A stretch of DNA of 64,000 nt, taken from Pelagibius sp965227505. GTDB lineage: Bacteria > Pseudomonadota > Alphaproteobacteria > Kiloniellales > Kiloniellaceae. Positions 16,195 to 24,851 of this stretch are shown here, piece after piece. Position numbers and translations under genes: made by a program. The number at the start of each line of letters is the position of its first letter. Positions within the stretch are counted from its first letter, which is position 1. Below the pieces are notes generated by a model. It was not told the DNA's origin. It searched no databases and worked only from the letters and a program-made list of their open reading frames with translations. The stretch is from positions 4,650,001-4,714,000 of the forward strand of contig NZ_OZ245757.1 of assembly GCF_965227505.1 (NCBI RefSeq), given 5' to 3'.

Positions 16195-16216
16195 GGCGCC
16201 GACCCGCGGAAAGGAT

Positions 16217-16319
16217 GCCGGCTTGCTCACGCTTCGCAGCTGCGCCATGCTCTACCGGGCTATGCTCTCCTGGGCTACGCTCTGCCGGAGCGTGACGCAA
16301 GCCGGCGCCCGGGCGCCGG
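16217..16319 (+). promoter_or_regulatory. Long intercistronic hairpin and palindrome between binding-protein and permease genes
   Basis: The arm at 16217-16233 (GCCGGCTTGCTCACGCT) pairs with 16289-16306 across 17 base pairs with a single bulged base. The loop holds three imperfect 15-bp repeats. It is followed at once by the perfect 18-bp palindrome CCGGCGCCCGGGCGCCGG (16302-16319), which shares bases with the right arm, so two alternative folds are possible. There is no T-tract. Structures at this position in importer operons usually protect the binding-protein mRNA and lower permease expression. Confidence 0.6.
16247..16291 (+). repeat. Three 15-bp imperfect tandem repeats
   Basis: Units ATGCTCTACCGGGCT (16247-16261), ATGCTCTCCTGGGCT (16262-16276) and ACGCTCTGCCGGAGC (16277-16291). 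They fill the loop of the large hairpin between the binding-protein and permease genes. Confidence 0.75.
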
Positions 16320-16332
16320 AGAAGGCAGCCAG

Positions 16333-17325
16333 ATGACCGATTCGACGCTTCGCCGCGGTGCGGTCGCCATGCCGGGACCGGGGCTCTGGACCCGCCTGAA
16401 CAACGACCGCAACTGGCTCGGTTTCTGGTTCATGCTGCCGGCGGCGGCGATCCTGGTCCTCTTCCTGACCTATCCGCTGGGTCTCGGCATCTGGCTCTCG
16501 CTGACCGATGCCAGCATCGGCAATCCCGGCAAGTTCGTCGGGATCCTGAACTTCTATGAAAAGGAATGCTACGGGCCCGACGACTGCGAGATCTACGGGC
16601 TTTTCGGCGACCATGTGTTCTGGCAGTCAGTGTGGCAGACCATTTTCTACACCACCGTCGCCAGCGTCGCGAAGTTCGCCATCGGGCTCTATCTTGCCCT
16701 GCTCCTCAACAACCATCTGCCGTTCAAGGCGATCCTCAGGGCCGTGATCCTGCTGCCCTTCATCGTGCCGACCGTGCTTTCGGCGATTGCCTTCTGGTGG
16801 ATCTATGACGCGCAGTTCTCGATCATCTCCTGGTCGCTCACCAAGCTGGGGCTGATCGATCAGTATATCGACTTCCTGGGCGATCCCTGGAATGCCCGCT
16901 GGTCGCTGATCTTCGCCAACGTCTGGCGCGGCGTGCCCTTCGTGGCCATCACCCTGCTGGCCGGCCTGCAGACCGTACCGCCTTCCCTTTACGAGGCGGC
17001 GACCCTGGACGGCGCCGGGCGCTGGCAGATGTTCCGCCACGTCACCTTTCCGCTGCTGACCCCGATCATCGCCGTGGTGATGACGTTTTCCGTGCTCTTC
17101 ACCTTCACCGACTTCCAGCTGATCTGGGCGATCACCCGCGGCGGACCCGCCAACGCCACCCATCTGATGGCGACCCTCAGCTATCAGCGGGCGATCCTGG
17201 GCGGCAACATGGGCGAGGGGGCGGCGATTTCCACCGCCATGATTCCTTTCCTGCTGGCGGCCATCATGGTCTCCTGGTTCGGCCTGCAGCGCCGCAAGTG
17301 GCAACAGGGGGAAGGCGATGACTGA
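16333..17325 (+). CDS. Sugar ABC transporter permease (MalF type)
   Basis: A 330-residue inner-membrane permease with about six hydrophobic segments, starting with WLGFWFMLPAAAILVLFLTY near residue 29. The cytoplasmic EAA loop that docks on the ATPase is EAATLDGAGRWQMFRHVTFP (about residues 221-240). It forms the translocation channel with the following permease. Its stop overlaps the next gene by 8 bp (17318-17325), showing translational coupling. It has a normal length for the class. A periplasmic loop with two cysteines (KECYGPDDCE) lies near residue 77. Confidence 0.92.
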   Translation: MTDSTLRRGAVAMPGPGLWTRLNNDRNWLGFWFMLPAAAILVLFLTYPLGLGIWLSLTDASIGNPGKFVGILNFYEKECYGPDDCEIYGLFGDHVFWQSVWQTIFYTTVASVAKFAIGLYLALLLNNHLPFKAILRAVILLPFIVPTVLSAIAFWWIYDAQFSIISWSLTKLGLIDQYIDFLGDPWNARWSLIFANVWRGVPFVAITLLAGLQTVPPSLYEAATLDGAGRWQMFRHVTFPLLTPIIAVVMTFSVLFTFTDFQLIWAITRGGPANATHLMATLSYQRAILGGNMGEGAAISTAMIPFLLAAIMVSWFGLQRRKWQQGEGDD

Positions 17326-18238
17326 CGCGGCAAAGAACGCAGCGGCGGCAAAGGCGGCGGCCAAGGCGGCGGCAAGAGACGATGCGGAGGGCATGGACTT
17401 CCTGATGACCCGGCGCACGCGCTGGGTCACCATCTACATTCCGCTCTCTATCATCGTCTTCATCCTGCTGTTCCCCTTTTACTGGATGACGCTGACGGCT
17501 CTGAAACCCAATGCGGAACTGCTGGACATGGAGACCACCAACCCGCTTTGGGTGGCCGCGCCGACTCTCTCCCACATCTTCCATGTGATCTTCGAAACCG
17601 ACTACCCGGTCTGGATGTGGAACACCATGATGGTCTCGGTGGTGGCCACCTTCATTTCGCTGGTGGCCTCGGTGCTGGCCGCCTATGCCATCGTCCGCAT
17701 CCGCTACAGGGGGTCGCAGTGGGTCGGCGGTCTGATCTTTCTGGCCTACCTGGTGCCGCCGTCGATCCTCTTTATCCCGCTGTCGGTGATCGTCCACGCC
17801 TATGGGCTGTTCGACACGCCGATGGCGCTGATCCTCACCTACCCGACGATCCTCATTCCCTTTTCCACCTGGCTCCTGATGGGCTACTTCAAGACGATCC
17901 CCTACGAGCTGGAGGAATGCGCCCTGATCGACGGTGCCACCCGCACCCAGATCCTGCTGAAGATCGTGTTGCCGCTGGCGGTTCCCGGCCTGATCTCCGC
18001 CGGCATCTTTTCGTTCACGCTGTGCTGGAACGAGTTCATCTACGCGCTCACTTTTATCTCGACCACCTCCAACAAGACGGTGCCCGTGGCCATGCTGTCG
18101 GAGTTCGTCGACGGCGACATCTACCGCTGGGGCTCCCTCATGGCTGGCGCCCTGCTGGGCTCGCTGCCTGTGGCGATCCTTTACTCCTTCTTCGTCGAGC
18201 ATTATGTCTCCTCCATGACCGGTGCGGTGAAGGAGTAG
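17318..18238 (+). CDS. Sugar ABC transporter permease (MalG type)
   Basis: A 306-residue permease. After an unusual Ala/Lys-rich N-terminus (AAAAKAAAKAAARDDAEG, residues 8-25) come about six hydrophobic segments. The EAA loop is EECALIDGATRTQILLKIVLP, near residue 200. The paired permease is encoded immediately upstream with overlapping ends. The alanine-lysine tail would be cytoplasmic; its role is unknown and may be dispensable, because a second start (MDFLMTRRTRW) lies after it. Confidence 0.92.
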   Translation: MTDAAKNAAAAKAAAKAAARDDAEGMDFLMTRRTRWVTIYIPLSIIVFILLFPFYWMTLTALKPNAELLDMETTNPLWVAAPTLSHIFHVIFETDYPVWMWNTMMVSVVATFISLVASVLAAYAIVRIRYRGSQWVGGLIFLAYLVPPSILFIPLSVIVHAYGLFDTPMALILTYPTILIPFSTWLLMGYFKTIPYELEECALIDGATRTQILLKIVLPLAVPGLISAGIFSFTLCWNEFIYALTFISTTSNKTVPVAMLSEFVDGDIYRWGSLMAGALLGSLPVAILYSFFVEHYVSSMTGAVKE

Positions 18239-18271
18239 CGCTGCCGCAGCCGGAGGGAGGACCGGTTCACG

Positions 18272-18823
18272 ATGCTCATACGAGAGACGGCAGAGGGCGA
18301 TCTGCCGGACATTCTGCGCGTTCATCGGCTGGCGTTCGGCCAGGAGGAAGAGGCGACCCTGACGGAGGCGATCCTCCGCGATCCGAGCGCACAGCCCGTC
18401 CTGTCGCTGATTGCCATCGTCGGCGGCGAGACGGTGGGGCATGTTCTGTTTTCCCGCGCCCGCCTTTCCAACACTGGCTCTGCCGAAATGGAGGCCGGCC
18501 CTTCGGCGGCGATTCTCGCGCCCTTGGCCGTCGTGCCGGCGGTGCAGGGCCAGGGAATCGGCGGCGCCCTTATCCGGCGCGGTCTGGAGGAACTCTCCCG
18601 GGCCGGCACGGCGTTCGTCTTCGTGCTCGGCTGGCCGGCCTACTATCGGCGCCACGGGTTTCGGACGGCCGGGCGGCTGGGGTTCGCGGCCCCCTACCCG
18701 ATTGCCGCGCGCAACGCCGACGCCTGGATGGTGCAGCCTCTGGGCGACGACCGGGCGGGCGAGGGCGATTACCAGGTCACTTGCGCGGATGCCATGAACA
18801 AGCCTGAGTACTGGCAGGAGTGA
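18272..18823 (+). CDS. GNAT-family N-acetyltransferase
   Basis: A 183-residue GNAT protein. The acetyl-CoA binding motif is AVVPAVQGQGIGGALIRRGL (near residues 87-106; QGQGIGG is the R/QxxGxG/A signature). It is of the YhbS-like type, with PAYYRRHGFR in the C-terminal half. It is the last gene after the ABC importer, with 33 bp between them and a GGAGGGAGG site, so it is probably co-transcribed. The acceptor substrate is unknown; whether it modifies the imported sugar is only suggested by position. Confidence 0.85.
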   Translation: MLIRETAEGDLPDILRVHRLAFGQEEEATLTEAILRDPSAQPVLSLIAIVGGETVGHVLFSRARLSNTGSAEMEAGPSAAILAPLAVVPAVQGQGIGGALIRRGLEELSRAGTAFVFVLGWPAYYRRHGFRTAGRLGFAAPYPIAARNADAWMVQPLGDDRAGEGDYQVTCADAMNKPEYWQE

Positions 18824-18894
18824 CGGTGCAAAACGGCCTGCCGCGCAGACGGGGCCGTGGCTCGATGCTGGACCTGCGGCGTTTTCTGGCCTAA

Positions 18895-19767
18895 ATGCTT
18901 GGCATGTCCACAGACAAATCAGAGACCCGGCTGCGGCAGCATCCGCCGCTGGGCAGCCCGGTGCCGGCTGTTTTCGACAGCCCGCACAGCGGCAGCACCT
19001 ATCCCGAGGACTTCGGCAGCATCGCGCCGCTTTCGGTTCTGCGCCGCGCCGAGGACGCCTTCGTCGACGAGCTCTTCAGCGCCGCACCGGACCACGGTGC
19101 AGCCTTCATCGCCGCCGAGTTTCCGCGCATCTACATCGACCCGAACCGCGACCTCGTCGACCTCGACCCGGCGATGTTGGAGGATGCCTGGCCGGAGCCT
19201 CTGGTGCCCAGCCGCAAGACCGAACTGGGTGTCGGCCTGATCTGGCGCCTCATGCCGCCGGACGCTCATCTTTATGACCGGCTGTTGAGCCTGGCCGAAG
19301 TGCGCCGGCGCATCGATACCTGCTGGCAGCCTTATCACGACGCCGTGGCCGGGGCGATCGACGCGGCGCACCGGCGCTTCGGGCAGGTCTGGCACATCAA
19401 CTGTCATTCCATGCCCGCCATGGGCAACGCCGGCACCGAGGACGGGCCGGTTGCACGGGCCGAGTTTGTATTGGGCGACCGCGACGGCACCACCTGCGCC
19501 CCGGAGTTCACGGCTTTCGTGGCGGAGCAGCTGAAGGGCCTGGGCTATGAGGTGAAGATCAATCAGCCCTATAAGGGCGTCGAACTGGTGCGCCGCTATT
19601 CCGATCCCGCCCAGGGCCGCCACAGTCTGCAGGTCGAGATTAATCGCAAGCTCTACATGGATGAGGAGCGGATCGCGAAGAATGGCGGTTTCGACGCGCT
19701 CAAGGCCGATATAGACAGGCTTGTCGCCGCAATCTGCGCGTATGCCCGCAACGAGGCTGCCGCCTGA
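18895..19767 (+). CDS. N-formylglutamate amidohydrolase family protein
   Basis: A 290-residue zinc hydrolase of the N-formylglutamate amidohydrolase (HutG-like) family. It has FDSPHSG (metal ligand region, about residues 27-33), IYIDPNRDLVDLDP, the NCHSMP motif (about 173-178) and ends with the LQVEINRKLYMDE segment. Members remove the formyl group from N-formylglutamate in histidine degradation, or act on related N-acyl amino acids. No hut genes are nearby, so the true substrate is unclear. The start has no good Shine-Dalgarno; an alternative ATG is three codons in, at 18904. Confidence 0.85.
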   Translation: MLGMSTDKSETRLRQHPPLGSPVPAVFDSPHSGSTYPEDFGSIAPLSVLRRAEDAFVDELFSAAPDHGAAFIAAEFPRIYIDPNRDLVDLDPAMLEDAWPEPLVPSRKTELGVGLIWRLMPPDAHLYDRLLSLAEVRRRIDTCWQPYHDAVAGAIDAAHRRFGQVWHINCHSMPAMGNAGTEDGPVARAEFVLGDRDGTTCAPEFTAFVAEQLKGLGYEVKINQPYKGVELVRRYSDPAQGRHSLQVEINRKLYMDEERIAKNGGFDALKADIDRLVAAICAYARNEAAA

Positions 19768-19809
19768 AACCGGCACCGGCAGCACGGCGCGGCTGCAAGA
19801 TGAACAAAA

Positions 19810-19826
19810 GTTAACGATCACGTAAA
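19810..19826 (+). promoter_or_regulatory. Possible CpxR-like direct repeat upstream of the DegP gene
   Basis: GTTAA (19810-19814) and GTAAA (19822-19826) are 12 bp apart in the same orientation. OmpR-type regulators of envelope stress such as CpxR bind GTAAA direct repeats with a similar pitch, and an OmpR-type regulator is encoded downstream of the protease. The match is short and could be chance. Confidence 0.25.
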
Positions 19827-19890
19827 GCGGCCTTCATGGCGGCGCGCCATGTCCTCGGAGTTCCTTTGATCTGCCGAGGAGAAAGCAGCC

Positions 19891-21444
19891 GTGGTATCAG
19901 CTTTTGTCCGACCTGCCCGACAGGCCTCAGCGGCGGGCAGCCCCGCACCGCAGGGGCGTCTGCCTTCGACACGCCGGGCCCTGGCCGTGGCCGGCCTCTC
20001 CGTGGCCCTCTTGGCAGGCTCGCTCGCGCCTGCGATTGCCCGCCCCGCGCCGGCGAGTTTTGCCGACCTCGTCGAAGACGTCGCCCCGGCGGTGGTGAAC
20101 ATCTCGGTCGTTCAGCGCAGCGGTTCGGAAACCCGGCAGCCGCAGGGACGCGGAGGCGAGGGCGCGCCTTTCCCCCAGAATCCCGAGTTTCGTGAATTCT
20201 TCGAACGCTTCTTCGATCGCCAAGTGCCGGGCGGACCCGCCCAGCCGCAGCGCCCGCGGCTGGGCGCCGGTTCCGGGTTCGTCGTCGATCCCGAAGGCTA
20301 TGTCGTCACCAACAACCATGTGATCGACGGTGCCGACGAGATCACGGTGACGCTGCGCGACGGCAAGGCCTACGAGGCGACCTTGGTCGGCGCCGATCCG
20401 CGCACCGACCTTGCGCTGCTGAAAGTCGATGCCGAGGGTCCCTTGCCCTTTGTCGCGTTCGGCGAGTCGGACGATCTGCGGCCCGGCGACTGGGTGGTCG
20501 CGGTCGGCAATCCCTTCGGGCTCGGCGGATCGGTGACTGCCGGTATCGTCTCGGCCCGCGGCCGCGATCTGCCCGGTGGCGCGCTGATCGACTTCATCCA
20601 GATCGATGCGCCCATCAACCGTGGCAACTCCGGCGGACCCACCTTCAACAGCGCCGGTGAAGTGATCGGCGTGAACACAGCGATCTATTCGCCCAACGGC
20701 GGCAGCGTCGGGATCGGTTTCGCCATCCCCTCGGAGCTTGCCAGCCAGATCGTCGATGACCTGCGCGACGACGGCGTCGTCGAGCGCGGCTGGCTGGGCG
20801 TGCGCATCCAGCCGGTCACCCCGGACATCGCCGAGGGCTTCGGGCTGGAGAGTACCGAAGGCGCGCTGGTGGCGGCGGTGGAACCCGGCAGCCCCGCGGA
20901 TGAGGCCGGACTGCGGGCCGGTGACGTGGTCCTGAGCTGGGATGGCGAGCCCGTCACGCGGGTGAAGGACCTCAGTCAGCTCGTTGCCGCCACGGAGGTG
21001 GAGAAAGAGGCGGAGCTGCGCATCTGGCGCGACCGCGAGCTGCGAACGCTGACGGTCGTCACCGGCGCGGCCCCCGGCGAGCAGCAGGCCTTGGCGCCGG
21101 CCGGGCCCGAGGCCGACGGACCGGTCCGGAGCAGCGAGGCGGTCCTTGGGGATACCGGCGCCACGGTGGCCACCCTGGACGACGAGATCCGCGCGGACCT
21201 GGGCCTCTCAGACGCGGCCGGCGGCGTCGTCGTGGTGGAGATCGCCCCGGGCAGCAACGCTGCCCGCAGCGGCCTGCGCGAGGGTGACATCATCCGCAGC
21301 ATCGCCCTTGAGCCTGTGCAGACCGCCGAGGAGGCGGCGGAGCGCATCGCCGAGCTCGCCGCATCCGGTCAGTCGGTGGCCGCCATCCGGGCCGCGCGCA
21401 GCGGCAGCGAGAGTTTCTTCGCCCTGCGCCTGAAGCAAGCCTAG
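19891..21444 (+). CDS. Periplasmic Do-family serine protease (DegP/MucD-like)
   Basis: A 517-residue HtrA protein. A long N-terminal region has a hydrophobic stretch (about residues 30-50, ending near IARPAPA), the likely signal sequence. The catalytic triad is intact: His143 in TNNHVID, Asp173 in RTDLALLK and Ser247 in GNSGGP. Two PDZ domains follow (about 285-375 and 410-500). It degrades or chaperones misfolded envelope proteins. The GTG start has a GAGGAGAAAG site. A two-component system follows downstream, so the trio probably forms an envelope-stress unit. The stop codon lies inside the first copy of a 16-bp tandem repeat. Confidence 0.92.
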   Translation: MVSAFVRPARQASAAGSPAPQGRLPSTRRALAVAGLSVALLAGSLAPAIARPAPASFADLVEDVAPAVVNISVVQRSGSETRQPQGRGGEGAPFPQNPEFREFFERFFDRQVPGGPAQPQRPRLGAGSGFVVDPEGYVVTNNHVIDGADEITVTLRDGKAYEATLVGADPRTDLALLKVDAEGPLPFVAFGESDDLRPGDWVVAVGNPFGLGGSVTAGIVSARGRDLPGGALIDFIQIDAPINRGNSGGPTFNSAGEVIGVNTAIYSPNGGSVGIGFAIPSELASQIVDDLRDDGVVERGWLGVRIQPVTPDIAEGFGLESTEGALVAAVEPGSPADEAGLRAGDVVLSWDGEPVTRVKDLSQLVAATEVEKEAELRIWRDRELRTLTVVTGAAPGEQQALAPAGPEADGPVRSSEAVLGDTGATVATLDDEIRADLGLSDAAGGVVVVEIAPGSNAARSGLREGDIIRSIALEPVQTAEEAAERIAELAASGQSVAAIRAARSGSESFFALRLKQA

Positions 21445-21475
21445 CCTGAAGCAAGCCTAGCCTGAAGCAAGCCCA
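21428..21475 (+). repeat. Three 16-bp tandem repeats spanning the protease stop codon
   Basis: GCCTGAAGCAAGCCTA occurs at 21428-21443 and 21444-21459, and with one change (CCCA end) at 21460-21475. The TAG stop of the DegP-type gene straddles the first junction (21442-21444), so the duplicated unit includes the last codons of the gene. Confidence 0.9.
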
Positions 21476-21500
21476 GGCCGGGTCTGCACCGACCCCCCAA

Positions 21501-21545
21501 GGCATACCAGGCCGGGGCATACAAGGCCGGGGCATACCAGGACGG
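21501..21545 (+). repeat. Three 15-bp tandem repeats between protease and response-regulator genes
   Basis: GGCATACCAGGCCGG (21501-21515), GGCATACAAGGCCGG (21516-21530), GGCATACCAGGACGG (21531-21545). This is a second, unrelated short tandem array only 25 bp after the first. The 301-bp gap 21445-21745 otherwise contains no gene that I can support; a promoter for the two-component genes may lie in its second half. Confidence 0.9.
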
Positions 21546-21745
21546 TTTGCTCTGGCCGCAAGGGGAGTGCCGGCGGTCGTCTTGGCGCCTGGCACTCCCC
21601 AAGCCGTTGCGCTGCAGTCAGGCCGTGATGCCGAAAGCTGCGAGTGGACAAAGCCGCGCTTCGGGGTTGCGGCCCAAGCGGGAAAGGCCTAACCCTGATG
21701 GAACTGTTCGGGCTTTCTCCCGCCCATTGTCCGAGGCAGAGTCCC

Positions 21746-22423
21746 ATGCGTGTGCTTATCGTCGAGGATGACAAGGAAACGGCAGGCTACATTGCCAAGG
21801 GGCTGCGCGAAGCCGGTTACACCGCCGAAATCGCCGCCGACGGCAAGGAGGGCCTGCTGCGGGCCGCCAGTGAGGATTTCGATCTGGCCATCGTCGACCG
21901 CATGCTGCCGCAGGTGGATGGCCTCGCGGTGGTGGAAACCCTGCGGGGCACGGGCAGCACTCTGCCGATCCTCTTCCTCTCTGCCATGGGCGGCGTCGAC
22001 GACCGGGTGAAGGGTCTGAAGGCCGGCGGCGACGACTATCTGGTGAAGCCCTTTGCGTTCTCTGAGTTGCAGGCGCGGGTCGAAGCGCTGCTGCGGCGCC
22101 CCGCCGGCGACAAGGTGGAAACCAGCTTGCGGATGGCGGACCTGGAGATGGATCTGCTGGCCCGCAAGGTCTCGCGCAGCGGCCAGCCCATCGACCTGCA
22201 GCCCCGCGAGTTCAAGATCCTGGAATACCTGATGCGCCATGCCGGTCAGGTGGTGACCCGTACGATGCTGCTGGAGAACGTGTGGAACTACCACTTCGAC
22301 CCTCAGACCAACGTGGTCGATGTCCACATCTCCCGCCTGAGACAGAAGATCGACAAGGACTTCGACAAGGCGCTGCTGCACACCGTGCGGGGCGCGGGAT
22401 ACGCGCTTCGTGAGAACGGCTAG
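21746..22423 (+). CDS. OmpR-family response regulator
   Basis: A 225-residue regulator. The receiver domain (1-120) has the acidic pair VEDD (residues 7-9), the phosphoacceptor Asp51 in LAIVDRMLP, and the conserved Lys in YLVKPFAF. The C-terminal winged helix (about 130-225) is of the OmpR/PhoB class, with PREFKILEYLMRH and VDVHISRLRQKID. The ATG at 21746 directly begins the receiver; the frame is open further upstream, but that part is not conserved-looking. It overlaps the kinase gene by 14 bp. Position after a DegP-type protease suggests control of envelope stress. Confidence 0.92.
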   Translation: MRVLIVEDDKETAGYIAKGLREAGYTAEIAADGKEGLLRAASEDFDLAIVDRMLPQVDGLAVVETLRGTGSTLPILFLSAMGGVDDRVKGLKAGGDDYLVKPFAFSELQARVEALLRRPAGDKVETSLRMADLEMDLLARKVSRSGQPIDLQPREFKILEYLMRHAGQVVTRTMLLENVWNYHFDPQTNVVDVHISRLRQKIDKDFDKALLHTVRGAGYALRENG

Positions 22424-23780
22424 GCTTCTCCGGTCGAGTATCTTTCGCCTGGCGCTGATCTATCTCAGCTTCTTCAGTCTGGCGGTGCTCTTTCTGGCGG
22501 CCGTGGTTTTCTGGATCTCCGCCGGCCAGGTGTCGCGCCAGATCGACAATACCATCGAGGCCGAGGTCCGTGGCCTGGCCGAGCAGTTCTCGCAGCGCAG
22601 CACGCCGGGCCTGATTGAGGCTATCCGCCGCCGCAGCGCCGCGGCGGACCGGACCCGCGGGCTCTATCTTCTGGTCGACCCTGCGGGCCGGCCCCTGGCC
22701 GGCAACCTCAGCCGCTGGCCGGACGAGCAGGCGGATGAAGACGGCTGGCTGACCTTCCGCCTGGCCTTTCCCGACAGCGAGGGCGGCGGCGTCAACTTCG
22801 GACGCGCCCGTACCTTCGTCCTGCCGAGCGGTCTGCGTATTCTGGTCGGCCATGATGTCCGGGAGCGTGATCGCCTGAGCGCCCAGATCGGTGAGATCGT
22901 GGTCTTCAGCCTCGCGACCATTCTCGGTTTCTCGGTGGTCGGCGGACTGCTCATGAGCCGCGCCCTCCTGCGGCGCATCGAGACCATCAACAGCACCAGC
23001 CGGGATATCATGGCCGGTGATATGGGCCGGCGCGTGCCGGTCAGCCGGCGCGGCGACGAATTCGACCAGCTGGCCGGAAACCTCAACGCCATGCTCGATC
23101 AGATCGAGCGCCTTCTGGCGGGCATGCGCCAGGTCAGCGACAACATCGCCCACGACCTCCGCAGCCCCCTGTCCCGCCTGCGCAGCGGCCTGGAGCTGGC
23201 GCTCATCGAGAAGCCGGGCTCGGCAGGCTACCGCGAGGCGATCGCCAAGGCGATCGGAGAGGCGGACGATCTGCTGCGGACCTTCACGGCGCTTCTGAGG
23301 ATCGCCCAGGCCGAGGCCGGCACATCGCGCGACCGCTTCGCCGCGGTGGACCTGAAAGCGCTGGTCGAAGACGTCATCGAACTCTATGCCCCGCTGACCG
23401 AGGATCTGGAGATCGCTATCGACGTGACCCCTCTGCAGGCGCTGGCCCGTCCGGGCGACCGCGATCTGCTGTTCCAGGCCCTGGTCAATCTGATGGACAA
23501 CGCCATCAAGTTTTCCGATCGTGGCGGGCGCATCGGCATCGGCGTGGAGCAGAGGGGGGAGCTTGCCGTCCTCTCGGTGCGGGACCGGGGCCCCGGTATC
23601 CCGGAAGACCAGCGCGGCCAGGTTCTGCAGCGCTTCGTGCGCCTGGAGCAAAGCCGAAGCACCGCAGGCAGCGGGTTGGGGCTCAGCCTCGTGGAGGCGG
23701 TTGCGCACCTGCACGACGGACAGTTGGTGCTGAGCGACAATGCGCCGGGGTTGAGGGCCGACCTTATCCTGCCTCTGTAA
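22410..23780 (+). CDS. Sensor histidine kinase partnered with the OmpR-type regulator
   Basis: A 456-residue membrane kinase. Transmembrane segments lie at about residues 13-37 and 162-184 and flank a periplasmic sensor of about 125 residues. A HAMP linker follows (about 185-238). The phosphoaccepting His248 is in NIAHDLRSPLSRLRS, and the ATPase domain has N, G1 (DRGPGIPED) and G2 (GSGLGLSLV) boxes. The GTG start overlaps the regulator's 3' end, so the pair is coupled. The sensor domain is not one I recognise; the signal is unknown, with envelope damage the best guess from the protease next door. Confidence 0.9.
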   Translation: MRTARLLRSSIFRLALIYLSFFSLAVLFLAAVVFWISAGQVSRQIDNTIEAEVRGLAEQFSQRSTPGLIEAIRRRSAAADRTRGLYLLVDPAGRPLAGNLSRWPDEQADEDGWLTFRLAFPDSEGGGVNFGRARTFVLPSGLRILVGHDVRERDRLSAQIGEIVVFSLATILGFSVVGGLLMSRALLRRIETINSTSRDIMAGDMGRRVPVSRRGDEFDQLAGNLNAMLDQIERLLAGMRQVSDNIAHDLRSPLSRLRSGLELALIEKPGSAGYREAIAKAIGEADDLLRTFTALLRIAQAEAGTSRDRFAAVDLKALVEDVIELYAPLTEDLEIAIDVTPLQALARPGDRDLLFQALVNLMDNAIKFSDRGGRIGIGVEQRGELAVLSVRDRGPGIPEDQRGQVLQRFVRLEQSRSTAGSGLGLSLVEAVAHLHDGQLVLSDNAPGLRADLILPL

Positions 23781-23819
23781 GCGCCCAGGCCTGTCCGGTG
23801 CGGTTTTGGAGCCGCCGGG

Positions 23820-24611
23820 TCACCAGCCGTTGCGCAGTTCCCGCAGTTTGAGGAACACCTCCTTGGCGCCGGGCTGCTCCGGCAGGTCCGGGAAAGCCTC
23901 CCGCAGGCGGGCGATCACCGTCGGGCTGTGCAGGCGGAAGAAGGTGTTGATCTCCTTCTCCAGGCCCAGGGTCGACACCATCGCATGGGCGGGGTCTTGA
24001 TCCTCCACCCGGTCCAGAAGGTCGGCAGCGGCGTTGTTGTCCGGCTCCCGGTCCAGCGTGAAACGCAGGTTGTTGGCGATGTAATCGTGGCCCGGATAGA
24101 TCAGCGTGTCGTTGCCGAGACCGGCGAGCTGTTCGGCGAAGGTGTGATAGAGCTCGTTGGGGTGGCCGCCGTTGTGGCAGTTGCCGGCCCCGGCGTTGAA
24201 CAGCGTGTCGCCGCAGAAGAGGGCCGGCTGATCCGTGCGCGAGAGCAGGCAGACGTGGCTCATGGTATGGCCGGGCGTATCGAGCACCTCCAGTTCCACA
24301 CTGCGCCCCACCGTCACCACATCCCCCGCACCGAGGCCCTGGTCCATGTCGGGAATGCGGTCCTTCGCGTTCCTGTGGGCGAGAATCCTTGCGCCGGTGG
24401 CCGCCACCATGGCCTTGTTGCCGCCGATGTGGTCGCCGTGTTCGTGGGTGTTGAGGATCTGGGTGATCTCCCAGCCGCGCTCGCGCGCTGCGGCGAGGCA
24501 TTTCTTGTGGTCGAGCGGATCGATGGCGAGCGCTTCCCCGCTGTCCGGACAGGCGATCAGATAGTTGAAGTTGCGATAGGCGTTTCCGGTCCAGATCTGC
24601 TCGACGATCAT
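23820..24611 (-). CDS. gloB: Hydroxyacylglutathione hydrolase-like (glyoxalase II)
   Basis: A 263-residue metallo-beta-lactamase fold enzyme. The metal motif THEHGDHIGG (THxHxDH) is near residues 53-62, a further ligand is in DTPGHTMSHV, and FCGDTLFNAGAG is the metal-bridging Asp region. The glyoxalase II C-terminal segment (GAKEVFLKLRELRNGW) is complete. It hydrolyses S-lactoylglutathione, the second step of methylglyoxal detoxification. The ATG at 24611 has AAAGGGAG upstream. The same frame stays open far upstream into the Sel1 gene region, but that part is not protein-like. It is convergent with the kinase gene. Confidence 0.87.
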   Translation of the reverse strand: MIVEQIWTGNAYRNFNYLIACPDSGEALAIDPLDHKKCLAAARERGWEITQILNTHEHGDHIGGNKAMVAATGARILAHRNAKDRIPDMDQGLGAGDVVTVGRSVELEVLDTPGHTMSHVCLLSRTDQPALFCGDTLFNAGAGNCHNGGHPNELYHTFAEQLAGLGNDTLIYPGHDYIANNLRFTLDREPDNNAAADLLDRVEDQDPAHAMVSTLGLEKEINTFFRLHSPTVIARLREAFPDLPEQPGAKEVFLKLRELRNGW

Positions 24612-24701
24612 CCGTTGCTCCCTTTGCTTGGTTGCCGCCTGCCGGCAGCCGAAAGCGGCCCGGCGGGGTGGGGGTCGAGAATAGGACAGGTCGGGCGGCG
24701 G

Positions 24702-24743
24702 CACCATCGATCCTGCACCATCGATCCTGCACCATCGATTCCG
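24702..24743. repeat. Three 14-bp tandem repeats upstream of gloB
   Basis: CACCATCGATCCTG at 24702-24715 and 24716-24729, then CACCATCGATTCCG (24730-24743). Each contains the palindrome ATCGAT. The array sits in the 240-bp divergent gap between gloB and the Sel1-repeat gene, about 90 bp upstream of gloB, so it could affect either promoter. Confidence 0.8.
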
Positions 24744-24851
24744 TACTGGGCGGCTGCGACCAAGGTCGCGATGGCATGCGGTCGCGGATGTTGTACAGTG
24801 TAAGCGGGTAGATTTTGCCAAGCGACGCGCTTCCTTGAAGAGGAGACCGAC

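Noticed and set aside
21428..21545. CRISPR array
   Set aside because: The repeats are head-to-tail without unique spacers of constant length, and no cas genes are present.
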